From: Shinisaurus crocodilurus
Taxonomy: Eukaryota; Chordata; Lepidosauria; Squamata; Shinisauridae
Direction: 5' to 3'
DNA: 64,000 nt
NCBI GenBank assembly: GCA_021292165.1
Contig: CM037880.1
Span: 27,116,232 to 27,180,231 of the forward strand
Part shown: piece by piece, positions 24,237 through 35,740 of the stretch
Numbering within the stretch: the stretch's first letter is position 1
Layout of the letters: every line of letters starts with the position of its first letter
The notes under the pieces: model-generated
Database searches by the model: none
What the model was told of the DNA's origin: nothing
What the model saw: only the letters and a program-made list of their open reading frames with translations
Translations under genes and position numbers: made by a program

Positions 24237-24795
24237 GGCAAAGCTCATGGAGAATAAGGCTATTAGTCTTGATGGCGATATGCTACTTCCAGTATCAGAG
24301 GCAGTATGGCTACATACAGCAGTTGCTGGGGAATATGGGCAGGAGAGTGTTGTTGCACTCATGTCCTGCTTGTGGGTTTCCTGTGGGAGCTGATTGGCCA
24401 CTGTGTGAACGAATGCTGGACTAGATGGACCCTTGGTCTGATCCAGTATTGCTCTTCTCATGTTCTTAACTGTTGCCCATCAGCAGTTGGCATTTAAATA
24501 GCATGCTGAACACGAGATGTGATGGCCACCACTTTGGATGACTTTAAAAGGAGATTGGGCAAATTCATGAAGGATAAGGCTATCAGTGGCTACTAGTCCT
24601 GATGGCTATATTGCTGCCTCCAGAATAAGAGGCAGTATGCCTATGTACTATGATGGGGAACATGGGTGGGAGGGTGCTGCTGCACTCATCCTGCTTGTGG
24701 GTTTCCCATGGGCAAATGGGTTGGCCACTGTGTGAACAATGCTGGACTAGATGGACCCTTGGTCTGATCCAGCATGGCTCTTCTTATGTTCTTAT
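24237..24795 (+). mobile_element. two L2/CR1-type LINE 3' ends in tandem
   Basis: Two related copies (24237-24462 and 24520-24795) share blocks such as GTATCAGAGGCAGTATG, GGCCACTGTGTGAAC and CTAGATGGACCCTTGGTCTG. Each ends in a TTCTTATGTTCTTA-like tail. They lie directly upstream of the RAB18 CpG island. Confidence 0.7.
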
Positions 24796-24799
24796 AAGC

Positions 24800-26110
24800 A
24801 ATTGGCTGTAAGCCCTGGTAGAAGCTGTTGGGATTTCCTTCTGAGTAAGCATGTTTCAAACATTGTGCTGCACGTTGTCATGTGTCATGGAGCCCCGAGG
24901 GCAGCAGCTAAAAACAGCTACCCATAATACAAGTACATGGTGTATAGCCTGAAAAAAGTAATAATCAGTTATTCAGATTTTTCTTTTTAAAAAGCATTTT
25001 CTTTACTTGATTTTGCTTGTGTCCGAGGGTTTGTTGGTTGGTATGTTTTGAATGCTTAGACTAGGGGTGGGAGGACTTCAGGCTTGCAGGAATCTACTTT
25101 TTGCTAGAACCCCTAGGTCAGCCCCGGTGCCTTCCTGATGTATTGGGCTGCAACTACCGCCATTCCCAACCAGCAATGCAGGGGGGTGATGGGCATTGTG
25201 GTCCAGCAGATTTGGGGAAAGCTGCCCTAAACCCACCAGGCAGAATTAAAGAATTCTGAACCCAGGAATTTGTTTTGACTATCAGGACTAACAGCTCACA
25301 GTATTTCCACACAAAAACCCCAAGATTTCTTCATTTCAGCAGTAAAATTTAGGTCACAGGGGTGGGGTGTCATCTCATTGCTGCTATTGTTAAACAATGG
25401 GGAGTCAGAAATCTCTGTTGGGGTTGGAGTGACAAATTGGTCTGTGTGCTAGCCAGCTAAATGAAGCCCTGGCTGTCCACACACAGCAGCAGATTCTTTC
25501 CCTACGCAGCAACCAGCTCCAGCCTTCCCAGCAGCATTCCATACAGGACTCAGGAATCACACTGTAGTCAAAACAGTTCTATTCTAACTGTTTTATTAAC
25601 TTATCACAAAGTATCACTACAGATTACTTTACATTCCATGTACAGAGTCCATGTGCAGAGTACAAAGCCTTGAAGGTACATCCAGCTCAGCAAAAAGCAA
25701 GTGCAAGCATGTGCAGCTCAGAATCATACAAGCATGATACATATGACCGAAGCCTGGCCACTACACGTCATTGGCATATTTACACGACCACATGACATTT
25801 CTGTCCCACGCTTAGCTTTCCCATGCCTAGCAAGGCCGCAGACAAGAATAGCTTCGTAAACACAGACAGCCATGTTGTGTTTTCATCCTGTCTGGGAAAG
25901 TTCCCAGATAAGCAGCAAACCAAAACAGAAGCGACACAGCAAGCTATTTTGCTTTACACACTAACAATCTGATCTACAAATCACCCAAAGATCGCCCAGT
26001 AGATCCAGACCTACCTGCCCATGCCTGGTTTAGAGCACCGCACAGTGTGCAGTCATTTGTATCTATCATGATACATGTAAGGTTGAAGTGACGTGAGCAG
26101 TGTAGCCTTT
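24800..26110. other. upstream of RAB18, no gene seen
   Basis: A hAT-like MITE relic is visible at about 25066-25225 (CTTCCTGATGTATTGGGCTG; GTCCAGCAGATTTGGGGAAA). The rest is unassigned. Confidence 0.4.
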
Positions 26111-26114
26111 AAGG

Positions 26115-26233
26115 CAGGTGTGGGCAACTTGTGGCCCTCTGATACTGTTGAACTCCAACCCCTATCTGCATGGCCAAACGTTGGGTATTATGGGAGTTGT
26201 AATCCAACAACACCTTTGTTTTCCCCACCCTTG
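26115..26233. mobile_element. hAT MITE, 119 bp
   Basis: Ends CAGGTGTGGGCAAC and, inverted, CAAGGGTGGGGAAAAC. Exact target duplication CTTTAAGG on both sides. Confidence 0.85.
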
Positions 26234-26432
26234 CTTTAAGGAAATAACTTCTGTTCTTGAAGCTTTTGTATTGTATGATCCTTTTCATTGGATTCAAGTT
26301 TAATTATACTTAGAGTAGACTTGATAAACACTTGATTTCAGTGGGTCTAACTCAAAGAACGCTCCCTTCTCTCCTCAGCTGCCATCCCTGGAAAATCCTT
26401 CCATGCAGCAATTAGGTTTGTTGTTGTATTTT

Positions 26433-26447
26433 AAAGAGGTCCCATTT
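26433..26447. repeat. 5' target-site duplication of the L1
   Basis: The 15 bases AAAGAGGTCCCATTT are repeated exactly at 31976-31990. The first few A residues of the 3' copy merge with the poly(A) tail, so the true duplication may be 12-15 bp. Confidence 0.9.
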
Positions 26448-26633
26448 TTGGGGAGGAGCCTGCGCTGGCTATGGAGCAGTAGCTTTTCTGCTGAGCTCCC
26501 GGAATGATTTGAAAACATCTGCAAATACACAGGAGAGACAAAGCGTGAGTTTAAATTCCTTTGCTGTTTGCTTTCTGGAAAGTATGCAGATATAGAGCTA
26601 ATAAAGAAATAACAAGAATAGCTTTCTTTTGAT

Positions 26634-27758
26634 GTGCTTCGCTCTGGATTGTTTATGAGCTCCAGACGGGTGAAAAAGTCCCTACCCCCTCTTTGGAAAC
26701 GCGATCGGGCGCATCCCTCGGATAACAGTTTGAAAAGGCTAATTAGGATCCTTGATACTAAAGATATTGAATGTTCTTATCAAACTGTGCAACAGGGTCC
26801 TGATAAGAACCCACGAGGTAGTGAAAGTTTCGAGACAGCGAGGGGGAAGGGCGGAAAAATGGCGGATTCAGCTGGCAAATTCCCTGCTGGTGCCAAGCCA
26901 AAGTCAATATCTCCAGCCAAGCTTAAAGGGGCAGCACCAGATTGGGAGAAAATTCTATCACAGTTTCAAAGCTCTATGGAAGCAGGCCAGCAGAAACAAA
27001 TAGAAGCAATTGAGAAATTTCAAAATCTGCATCAAGAGGATATGAAGCAAATGCGAAATTCCATAGATCAATTAGGGGTTCAAGTTAAAGAGCTGCAAGC
27101 TAGAGTGGATAAGGTGGAAAAACTCCAGGTGAAGGATGAAAAAAGTTTTGAAAAGTATGAAATGAAATTTAATGAGATGGAAATACAGATGATTAACATG
27201 CAAGACAGGCAACGTCGTTCCAACATTCGGATCAGAGGCTTCCCCATGGAGATGGGGGAGACTGGATATAAGTTAAGAGGCAGTATTTTGGAATGGATGA
27301 ATGAAGCTGTCTCTGGAGAAACAATTTTTTGGGATGATATGGACATTGAGATTGTGCATAGAGTGGGAGCATTAAGGCGTGGTATGACATCCAGAGATGT
27401 TGTACTGAAATTTGCAAATTTATACAAGAAGGATGTCTTCATGAAAGAGATTAGAAAGAAAGGTCAAGTAGCTTTCAAGGGGGCTACTTTGCAAATCTAC
27501 AATGATCTTTGTCAGCAAACAATAAAGTGGAGGCGAAGTGTTAAACCGTGTACAGCAGTCTTGATCAGAAAGGGATTACAATACAATTGGGGTTACCCAG
27601 TTTTTCTTACTTTTGTGTGGAACAGTAAGAGATACAAGATTTCATCATGTGATCAAGGCATGGGCCTGCTGGGAGAGTTGGGGCTTCATGATGATGCGGA
27701 GGGTCCAGAATCGATGGGTCAACTGGAAGAAGAAGGAGCCAGTGGAGGAATTGTATAA
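26634..27758 (+). CDS. L1 ORF1 protein (RNA-binding chaperone)
   Basis: The frame has 374 codons. The better start may be the ATG at 26859 (MADSAGKF), which has a strong Kozak context (AAAATGG). Residues from about 115 to 195 form a coiled coil. An RRM-like domain follows (RRSNIRIRGFP, from about residue 194). The conserved C-terminal domain is near LQIYNDLCQQTIKWRRS. L1 ORF1p trimerises and coats L1 RNA in the ribonucleoprotein. The acidic C-terminal tail (HDDAEGPESMGQLEEEG) is unusual. Confidence 0.9.
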   Translation: MLRSGLFMSSRRVKKSLPPLWKRDRAHPSDNSLKRLIRILDTKDIECSYQTVQQGPDKNPRGSESFETARGKGGKMADSAGKFPAGAKPKSISPAKLKGAAPDWEKILSQFQSSMEAGQQKQIEAIEKFQNLHQEDMKQMRNSIDQLGVQVKELQARVDKVEKLQVKDEKSFEKYEMKFNEMEIQMINMQDRQRRSNIRIRGFPMEMGETGYKLRGSILEWMNEAVSGETIFWDDMDIEIVHRVGALRRGMTSRDVVLKFANLYKKDVFMKEIRKKGQVAFKGATLQIYNDLCQQTIKWRRSVKPCTAVLIRKGLQYNWGYPVFLTFVWNSKRYKISSCDQGMGLLGELGLHDDAEGPESMGQLEEEGASGGIV

Positions 27759-28021
27759 GAGGTCGTTTCAACACGAGAAGAAAAAAGAAATAGAAAATGT
27801 TTTATAAAGAAGTTATCCGGGAGGGAATGAGGGGCTGCTGTTCGGGCTGGTGATGGGTCCTTCCCCCCCCCCTGGGATAGGTGGGTAGGTTTAGGGTGGG
27901 GCAAGTTGCCCTGGCTAAGCAGGGGGGATAGTTTAGATGAATGTGGGGGTGGGTTAAGGGGTATGTTATTGTGTATTATTTTCACTTTTGGGGACCAAAA
28001 AAGAAAAAATGTTGTTAATAG

Positions 28022-31000
28022 ATGGATTATAAGTTAAGAATTTCAACTTTAAATGTTAAGGGGCTAGGGTCAGTTACTAAGAGAAGGCGAATAGAAGCAC
28101 TTCTTAAAAAGGATAAGGCAGATATTATATTCTTGCAAGAAACGCACCAGGCAAGGAAAGGAGTCAATGAATTGAAATTGAGGTGGTCTAGAATATATGA
28201 GATAGCATGTGGATCATCTAAATCGCGAGGAGTAGCAATTATAATTTCAAAGAATTGTGGTTTTAATGTTCTAAAGGTGAAAAAGGATGATACAGGTAGA
28301 TATATTATAATGTATGGGACCTTGGGAGGGGAAGAATATGTTATTGTTAATGTTTATGCTCCCAATCAAAATCAAGGAGAATTTTATCAACATGTGTTTA
28401 AAGAAATGGGTAATTTTCAAAATCAAAGGGTTATTATGGCTGGGGACTTTAACATGGTATTGGATAGAAGAAAAGACAAATCCAATCCGACGAGAGAAGA
28501 TCAGAGAAATAATCTAACGATCTTGAATAAGTTAATTAGTAAGGAAGGGTTGCTAGATGTTTGGAGAGGGGTCAAGGGGAATGAGGAAAGATATACATTT
28601 TACTCATCAGCAAATAAGAATTATTCTAGGATAGATTTTATTTTTGTGTCCAGGACACTGTTTTCAAGGGTCCTGGGCACAGAGATAGGAGTGATAAAAG
28701 TTACAGATCATGCTTTGGTTAACATGGATTTGAAGATACATAAGGATTATAGAGAAGCGAAAAGATGGAGATTGAATTGTAATATTTTTCGTTATAAACA
28801 TTTAACAGAGAAAATAGAGAAGGAATTGAGGGAAATTTGGGAATTTAATCAAACAGAAGAATGTACTGAAGCGATAATATGGGATACAATGAAGAGTGTA
28901 ATGAGAGGAATAGGATTGAGAGAGGCAATAAATTTGAGGAAACAACAAGAAGTTTTTTATCAAAAGCTAGAGGGGGAGATTAGGGATTTGGAAAAGAAGT
29001 ATTTAGAGAAGAGGGATAAAAAGATTTTTGCAGAATTACAGGGTAAAAGGAAAGAATTGGAGAATAAAGAACTGGACAGGGTACAAAGGAATTTGATTTA
29101 CACAAAAAGGGAGTATTTTGAGAATAGTAATAAAAACTCTAAAATGTTGGCTAGATTAGCACAAAAAAAAAAAGAAAAAAGTTTAGTGGGGATGATTAAG
29201 GATAAGAGGGGTAAAGAATATAATCTAGTAAAGGATAAATTGAAAATTTTTCATGAATATTACACAGAGTTATATAAGGCAGGAAAATGGTCGGAAGCTG
29301 AGAGTAGAAGATATATCGAGAAAAATTTAAAAATAAAAATCCAGGATGAAGATAGAGAGAAAATGGAGCAACCATTCACAGAAATTGAAATAGAAAGTGC
29401 TATAAATAAATTAAAACAGGGGAAAACGCCAGGACTGGATGGTCTGGGGGCGGAATATTATAAAGTCTTTAAAAAAATGTTAATTCCAAAGTTAAAACGG
29501 TTGTTTAATGATATTTTACAGGGGGGAGAGAGCCCCCCGTCATGGAAACAGTCCTTGACCATTTTAATCCCGAAACCAAGGAAGGATTTAGCAGAACCAG
29601 GTTCTTATAGACCAATATCATTAATTAATCAAGATGCTAAACTATTGACAGCAATTTTAGCTAGAAGAATGAATAGTTTTCTAAATAAGTATATAGGGAT
29701 AGATCAATGTGGGTTTATTCAAGGAAGACAAATGGCAGATTTAACAAGAAGGGTTCTGAATATAATTTATTTAATAAAGAAAAATAATTTGAAAGCGGGG
29801 GTTCTTGCATTGGATATTTTTAAAGCCTTTGATTGTGTGGAATGGCCTGCATTAAAGATGTTAATAAAAACTATGGGGTTTGGAGAAAAATTTATAGGTA
29901 TTACTAACCAATTATATACTCATAATGTCACGTCGGTAATTGTAAACGATGGAATAACAGAAACTATTAGCCTAGGCCGGGGAACTAGACAGGGTTGTCC
30001 CCTTTCCCCAGTATTATTTGTGTTAGTTATGGAATTGTTAGCGAATTCGATAAGACAGGAGAAGAAATTATTGGGGATAGGAATAGAGACCAAATGTAAG
30101 ATAAACCTTTTTGCAGATGATATCTTGTTAACATTAGAACGGCCTATAGAAAATTGGGATTGGATAGAGAAACATTTAGATGAATTTAGAGAAGTAACAG
30201 GGTTAAAAGTTAATTGGGATAAATTGGAGATAATGACATTTAATTATAGTAAACTGGAGGAAAGGGGATTTAAACAAAGGGGAGTGGATATAAAGATAAA
30301 AAATATAATTAAATATTTAGGTATTGATATATTAAAAGATTTGGATAAAATAGGGGAATGTAATTTTAAAAAACTAAAAGATGAAGTTAAAAATCAAATA
30401 GAGGATTATAAAAAAGTGGGATTATCGTGGTTTGGTAGGATAGCTTTGATTAAAATGAAGATTTTACCGAAGTTTAATTTTTTATTTAGAATGATACCAT
30501 ATAAGATATCAGAGAAAGAAATTAAAGAGTGGCAAGTAATGTTAAATAGCTATTGTAATGGGGGGAAAAAATCAAGGATTACTAAGAATAGATGGTATAA
30601 AGCTCAAAAAATAGGGGGACTTGGTCTCCCTAATTTAAAATGGTATTATATAGCTAATCAACTTAGATATATCATGGATATTATTGTTAGAAAAGATTTT
30701 ATGTGGTGGGAAATAGAAGCATTTGAATTGGGTAATAGGGTGGATAAATTCTTATTTACAAAACAAGGACATATTATGACAAAAAGATTAGAAAATCCCT
30801 TTTTAAAAAATATGTTAGAAATTTGGGGTAGAAATAAGGAAATATTTTTACCAGGTATATCCCCGCTTACTCCAGTGGTGGTTATGGAAGATTTTCCCGA
30901 GAATGTTAGACATTTAGAACGAATTTTTAGAGAGAAAAAGGTGATAACTTTAATGGATTGGCTGGAAAAAATGGAGACAAGACAGCAAATAATTGATAGG

Positions 31001-31858
31001 GTTGGGGCAGGAAGAATTTCTTGGTTAAATTTAATTCAATTAGTACAATGGGGTAAGAAATGGAAGAGAAGACATGAGCATGAAAGGGATTTCACTGCAT
31101 TTGAGCAGGTGGTTATGTCTAGAGAACTTGTAGAAGGAAATGCATCAGCTAGGGGTCTTACAAAGATGTTATATAAAATGTTGCAGAAATCAGAAGAGCA
31201 AGCAGAAAATCTTAAAATAGTTTGGGATACAGAGTTTGAAGAGGAAATATCAAAGGATGAGTGGAATAAGATTTGGGATAGGCGAATATTGAAAAATATG
31301 TCTGTAAGAATTAAAGAGAATTTTTATAAGCTGATTTGGAGATGGTATTTGACCCCAGTGAGATTAAATAGAATAGATAATAAATGTTCTCCAATGTGTT
31401 GGCGAGGATGTCAGGAATTGGGTACATATGCTCATATGTGGTGGAGTTGTAAAAATGTAATGGATTTTTGGAAAATGATTTTTGAGGAAATATCAGAAAT
31501 TGTTGGAGTTGATTTAGAGGTATGCCCTAAACTAGCTTTGCTAACAATAACGGAAAAGGTGATCGGTTCACAAAATGTTAAAGAATTAATCATAAATTTG
31601 TTAACGGCAGGTAGACTAATGATAGCAAGGAAATGGAAAATCCAGCAAGTTTTCACTATTACTGAATGGTATAAGGAAGTATGGGATATGGCTTTGAATG
31701 ATATGTTGACTTGTAATATTAAATGCAAAAGGGGTCAATTAAAGAAAAATAATTTTAAGGATATTTGGGGTTTATTTTTGGAATATGTGTTTAAAAGGGG
31801 GAAAGGGAGTTTACCCTGTCAAGATATAATGTATTTTTGGAATAATGAACAATTATAG
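28022..31858 (+). CDS. L1 ORF2 protein (endonuclease and reverse transcriptase)
   Basis: This is an uninterrupted 1278-residue frame, the expected L1 ORF2 size. The N-terminal APE-type endonuclease keeps Glu40 in QETH, a GDFN motif, an RIDFIF motif and His230 in TDHA. The reverse transcriptase keeps Asp598 (LDIFKAFD), GTRQGCPLSP and FADD with Asp699 and Asp700. A cysteine-rich C-terminal motif of CX3C-X7-HX4C type lies near CSPMCWRGC. All catalytic residues are present. A 263-bp inter-ORF spacer separates it from ORF1. Confidence 0.95.
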   Translation: MDYKLRISTLNVKGLGSVTKRRRIEALLKKDKADIIFLQETHQARKGVNELKLRWSRIYEIACGSSKSRGVAIIISKNCGFNVLKVKKDDTGRYIIMYGTLGGEEYVIVNVYAPNQNQGEFYQHVFKEMGNFQNQRVIMAGDFNMVLDRRKDKSNPTREDQRNNLTILNKLISKEGLLDVWRGVKGNEERYTFYSSANKNYSRIDFIFVSRTLFSRVLGTEIGVIKVTDHALVNMDLKIHKDYREAKRWRLNCNIFRYKHLTEKIEKELREIWEFNQTEECTEAIIWDTMKSVMRGIGLREAINLRKQQEVFYQKLEGEIRDLEKKYLEKRDKKIFAELQGKRKELENKELDRVQRNLIYTKREYFENSNKNSKMLARLAQKKKEKSLVGMIKDKRGKEYNLVKDKLKIFHEYYTELYKAGKWSEAESRRYIEKNLKIKIQDEDREKMEQPFTEIEIESAINKLKQGKTPGLDGLGAEYYKVFKKMLIPKLKRLFNDILQGGESPPSWKQSLTILIPKPRKDLAEPGSYRPISLINQDAKLLTAILARRMNSFLNKYIGIDQCGFIQGRQMADLTRRVLNIIYLIKKNNLKAGVLALDIFKAFDCVEWPALKMLIKTMGFGEKFIGITNQLYTHNVTSVIVNDGITETISLGRGTRQGCPLSPVLFVLVMELLANSIRQEKKLLGIGIETKCKINLFADDILLTLERPIENWDWIEKHLDEFREVTGLKVNWDKLEIMTFNYSKLEERGFKQRGVDIKIKNIIKYLGIDILKDLDKIGECNFKKLKDEVKNQIEDYKKVGLSWFGRIALIKMKILPKFNFLFRMIPYKISEKEIKEWQVMLNSYCNGGKKSRITKNRWYKAQKIGGLGLPNLKWYYIANQLRYIMDIIVRKDFMWWEIEAFELGNRVDKFLFTKQGHIMTKRLENPFLKNMLEIWGRNKEIFLPGISPLTPVVVMEDFPENVRHLERIFREKKVITLMDWLEKMETRQQIIDRVGAGRISWLNLIQLVQWGKKWKRRHEHERDFTAFEQVVMSRELVEGNASARGLTKMLYKMLQKSEEQAENLKIVWDTEFEEEISKDEWNKIWDRRILKNMSVRIKENFYKLIWRWYLTPVRLNRIDNKCSPMCWRGCQELGTYAHMWWSCKNVMDFWKMIFEEISEIVGVDLEVCPKLALLTITEKVIGSQNVKELIINLLTAGRLMIARKWKIQQVFTITEWYKEVWDMALNDMLTCNIKCKRGQLKKNNFKDIWGLFLEYVFKRGKGSLPCQDIMYFWNNEQL

Positions 31859-31990
31859 AGTTATTGGATTGTTTGGTCCCATGGTGATGGGAGCACAATA
31901 TTAGTTATGTGTGTATGTTATTTTCTTTGTATTGTTTAAAAAAAAAAAAGAATAAAAAATATATAAAAAAAAAAAAAAGAGGTCCCATTT

Positions 31991-32924
31991 GCTGCCATTC
32001 CCCTGAAAATCCCCCCTGGCTTGGTAATTACGGTAATTAGACTTAGGAAAGAGATCCCATTTGCTCAAATGGAACCTTTCTTCCTAAGCAGATCCAAGGA
32101 GGGGAGGCAGTGGGTTGGACTCAAAGGCGCCCCAGGCCACACACACACACACCCAAGATCACCAGGTCTGTCTGAGGGCTGATGAGCTGCAGTACTCCTT
32201 TCTGACCATTATCCAGGTGTTGCTGCAGAGCAGCAAGAATCAGGCCAATACTATAGTTCTCTCTGCCTGAGAGCTGCTCCAGTGGTACAGAGGACAGAGT
32301 GCCTGGGCCATGTTGCCAGATTCCCAAGTTTGGTGCCTTACACTGGGCAGAAGGCCATCATTCCCCCCCCCCACACACACACCCCGAGAAAGGTCCCCTC
32401 CTCCAGACAGTTGATCTGGGCTGTAAGAACGCCACCACTTCAGAGCTGGACTCTGAAGCCTTGATCTCACAGTACCATTTTTGGCAATGAATAAAGTATA
32501 ATATGTGTCTTGCAGGAGCTGTTGTATTCAGAGTTTGTTTCGGGGGGACGGGGGGACGGGACCTGATGTCCATGATAGTCATAACCAAATAGTCTTGTGC
32601 AGATAGGTGGAGGAAGCTACTGTTTGAAAAAATGTGGAGCTGGTTCTGCTCCCAAACTTTGCAAGGTTTTGCAGTATGTAAGGCCATTTCCTGTTAGCGT
32701 TATCTGTACAGTGTGTGTTCTCCATAATGAGCAGTATCTGGACAAATGAATGGAATCATTTTCATGCTGCTGTCTCCTCCTCCCTCAACTGTCACCAGGA
32801 GCAGCTGTACAGAGGGAGATGAGAGGGAGCGCAGGGCCATTCCACCAGCCCTGCCAGAAGAATTGATGAATTCCTCCCTCTTCCCTCCCCATTCCTTTTT
32901 CCTTGTGTGTCATGTCTTTTTTAG
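31991..32924. other. intergenic, no gene seen
   Basis: Downstream flank of the L1. It has simple C and CA tracts at 32360-32385 and no coding signal. Confidence 0.4.
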
Positions 32925-33035
32925 ATTGCAAGCCTGCAGGCAGGGACTGTCTTGTTTAATTGGTTATATGTAAGCCACTCTGGGAGCCTTTTTGGCTGAG
33001 GAGCAGCATAAAAATATTTCAAATAAATATATAAA
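32925..33035 (+). repeat. LINE/SINE 3'-tail repeat (sense)
   Basis: Contains GCAGGCAGGGACTGTCTTG, then AAGCCACTCTGGGAGCC, ending in a (AAAT)n-like tail. Related to the 4648 and 39122 tails in layout. Confidence 0.5.
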
Positions 33036-33814
33036 TAATAAAATCAGAGCATCACTGCACATTACATTTTGACATCTCTTGCGGTGACTTCCATGACTCT
33101 GTAAGCCAGAAACCAGAATTACTACAGGTATCTTGATCAAACCAAAAACAAAACAAGAAAAAGTATTATTTTTTGATGATGCAGCTTAGAACATAGAATT
33201 GTGTTACTGGCATCTGCTTACTTTTTATTTAAGAAATATGGGTATGAAAACTGGAGGCCCGATCTAAATCTCCTTTCCACAGAGGGCAAGGGCGTATTCC
33301 CATGGTAGAGGGTAGGAGAAGCAGGAGTGAAGCGGTGACAAGAGTTGGAGGGAGAATGCTGGGGGTGCCGGCAGGGAATGGATTTCCACTGCAGGAAATT
33401 CCTCCTCTTCCTTGCCTCAGCCTCAGGCTCCCAGCCCTCTCTGTTATTGAATCATGCACCTGATCTGAGGCAAAGAGGAGAAGGACACTAACAGGAAATG
33501 GCCTTACATAGGAAGGGATTTCTGAGGTCACCGTGGGGAGTCTGACCTCCTATGCCCCCACCTGGCTGATGGAAATTGTAATATTGCCTGCTTAAATCAA
33601 CAAGATAATGTAACCACTAGTTAAAGAGGGAGGAAAGGGTTAATTGAACAATCCCCAGGGTGCATGTTTTGTAACCCCTCTTCCCTACTTCCCGCCTCTT
33701 TGTGGCCAGCAACCCTCTCTCTCTCTCTCTCCAACCTGATGGACGCACGGTCTGAGCTGGCTTCCAGCCAGTGATCTCCAATGAAGCAGACTCTTAACAC
33801 CAAAGACTCTAATC

Positions 33815-34025
33815 CAGTGTTTCTCAACCTTGTTCTGAATGTGGCCCCCTTCCGACCTTGTTTCCTTCCTGTTTTCTTTTCTTTTCTCTGTCACTTCTCT
33901 GTTTTCTTCACTTCTCTCTGTGCCCCCCTAATCTCGTGCTGTGCCCCCCCCCTTTTATGTGATTTTCACCTGTGGCCCCCTTGGAATATCCTGGGGGCCA
34001 TATGGCCCCAGGCTGGGAACCCCTG
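33815..34025. mobile_element. hAT-like MITE with pyrimidine-rich core
   Basis: Ends CAGTGTTTCTCAACCTT and, inverted, CAGGGGTTCCCAGCC. Target duplication is not exact. The interior is C/T-rich on the plus strand. Confidence 0.55.
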
Positions 34026-34029
34026 CCTA

Positions 34030-34510
34030 ATCTACCTGTATGCATCCTGCATATATGAATAAATGGACTGTAAGTAAAACTAATAAATGTCTTTATTGGT
34101 TGTAAACCTTGTTTGGACATCCCGTTTCCTTTTAAGAGCCTTTTAGCAGGGTTTAGCAACCCACGTGTTGATAACCAGTTTCAATAACCGGGCTGCGCAT
34201 AAGGGGGAAAACTCTGCTTCGTCCTAACCAGTATAGGACTGACTCCTTCCCACATCCTCCAACATAGGCAAGGTCGGAGGGCCATAGGATTGCGCCCTTA
34301 ATGATGATTTTATTACTTATATTGTTTTCTTTTAAGTTTTATTTTACTGCTAATTTGATTCTCTTCACTCTGATTTTTATTCACTGTGTTTTATAGCTAT
34401 GGCATTTCTAGTAATTGTATTTGCAAATGTGATTTGTTGTTCCTTCTTCATTTAGTGTGTTTGAATTTTTGCAAAGGCCTTTAGCCATAAGCAATAAAAG
34501 TTTGGCTGAC

Positions 34511-34554
<44 letters not shown>

Positions 34555-35210
34555 TGTTTTACAGACTATTGTTCAGAAGAGCAAGGTGGCAACCTAGGGA
34601 AGGTAAAAATTACATTTCCTGATACAGAATATAATTAATTTCACTACATTGAAAAACCCTCCCTACAGGTTTAAATCCTAGACTAGCCCCCAAAGCCAGC
34701 CTACATAGCTGAGATTGCACCCACATATATCAGGCATAGATTTGGCTCTCAGACTCATGCTAGAGTTCTCTGGCTCACTTAACAGACTCCTCATGTCTGG
34801 ACTCTCACATGGCAACATGTGTCAAAAATCTAAGGCTTTCAGTTGTTCATTTGTTGACAGATCTAATGAATGACATCTGGCATGTTTGCCAAAAGTCAGA
34901 CAGGGGTAAGAAAGTTCATTCCTTGGGACTGTAGTTTTTTCCCACATCAAAAAGAGTTCCTCAGAATGAATCCTCACAGGGAAATAACTCCATTTTTCTT
35001 GAAAGCCTCGTATGCCATAGAATCTATGCATCAGTAGGAAAAACACAATGACCTGCTCTGTGTGGACAGCTACATGTGTTGATTCATAACACTTCCTGAA
35101 GTCTCTCTTTTCCTAAGATGAAGCTCAGCCTTGTTTTGCTCAAGGGGGAATGTAATTACCAATGGCTGCACAGCAGAAGCACAATAACAATAATTATGTT
35201 ATATGAAATA
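34030..35210. other. intergenic, no gene seen
   Basis: Only the (GT)n tract and a MITE-type end (GGCCATAGGATTGCGCCC near 34283) are recognised. Confidence 0.4.
34513..34556. repeat. (GT)n microsatellite
   Basis: About 20 GT units, nearly pure. Confidence 0.95.
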
Positions 35211-35221
35211 ATGGTGACACG

Positions 35222-35367
35222 CAGGGCTTTTTTTCTGGTGGAACTCACCGGAACTGAGTTCCAGCACCTTTTCTTCTATTAATTTCATTACAATTTAATC
35301 ACCATCTACTCCCGAGGAAACATAATCCAAGAGTTCCGGTACCTTTTTCTCCAGAAAAAAAGCACTG
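35222..35367. mobile_element. hAT MITE, 146 bp
   Basis: Ends CAGGGCTTTTTTTCTGG and, inverted, CAGTGCTTTTTTTCTGG. Exact duplications GTGACACG flank it (no central TA, unlike most here). Confidence 0.85.
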
Positions 35368-35481
35368 GTGACACGTACCTTGTTTAAACAGGCACCAATA
35401 GCAAAATGTGAAACAAGGTTAATGCAAGAGTGATACATCCCATAATAATGTTGATGCTTTAATGGTAAATCCCATAATAAT

Positions 35482-35740
35482 AAGAGCCAGTGTGGTGTAG
35501 TGGTGAGAGTGTTGGACTAGGACTCAGGAGATCCGGGTTCTATTCCCCGCTCGGCCATGAAGCTCACTGGGTGACTTTGGGCCGGTCACTGACTCTCAGC
35601 CTCACCTACCTCACAGGGTTGTTGTGAGGATAAAATGGAGAGGAGGAGGAGGAGGATTGTGTACGCCGCCTTGGGTTCCTTGCAGGAAAAAAGGTGGGAT
35701 ATAAATATAATAAATAAATAAATAAATAAATAAATAAAAC
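35482..35740 (+). mobile_element. tRNA-headed SINE, Sauria-SINE type
   Basis: The 5' head has an A-box-like GTGTAGTGGTGAGAGTG and a B-box-like GGGTTCTATTCC. The body follows with CTCACAGGGTTGTTGTGAGG, and the tail is a (AATA)n tract. Layout and sequence fit the squamate Sauria SINEs, which use BovB LINE machinery. Confidence 0.75.

Larger units (their letters stand above)
26448..31975 (+). mobile_element. full-length L1 LINE with intact ORFs
   Basis: The element runs from a GGGGAGGAG-type 5' UTR start to an A-rich tail. Perfect 15-bp target duplications flank it (AAAGAGGTCCCATTT at 26433-26447 and 31976-31990). ORF1 and ORF2 are both open, and the tail carries AATAAA-like signals. Length is about 5.5 kb. 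Identical flanking repeats and open frames indicate a recent insertion. ORF2 is unusually A-rich in its codon use, as is normal for L1. Confidence 0.95.

Noticed and set aside
32500..32570. GGGGGACGGGGGGACGGGA as a G-quadruplex regulatory element
   Set aside because: A quadruplex could form, but there is no gene or promoter nearby to support a role.
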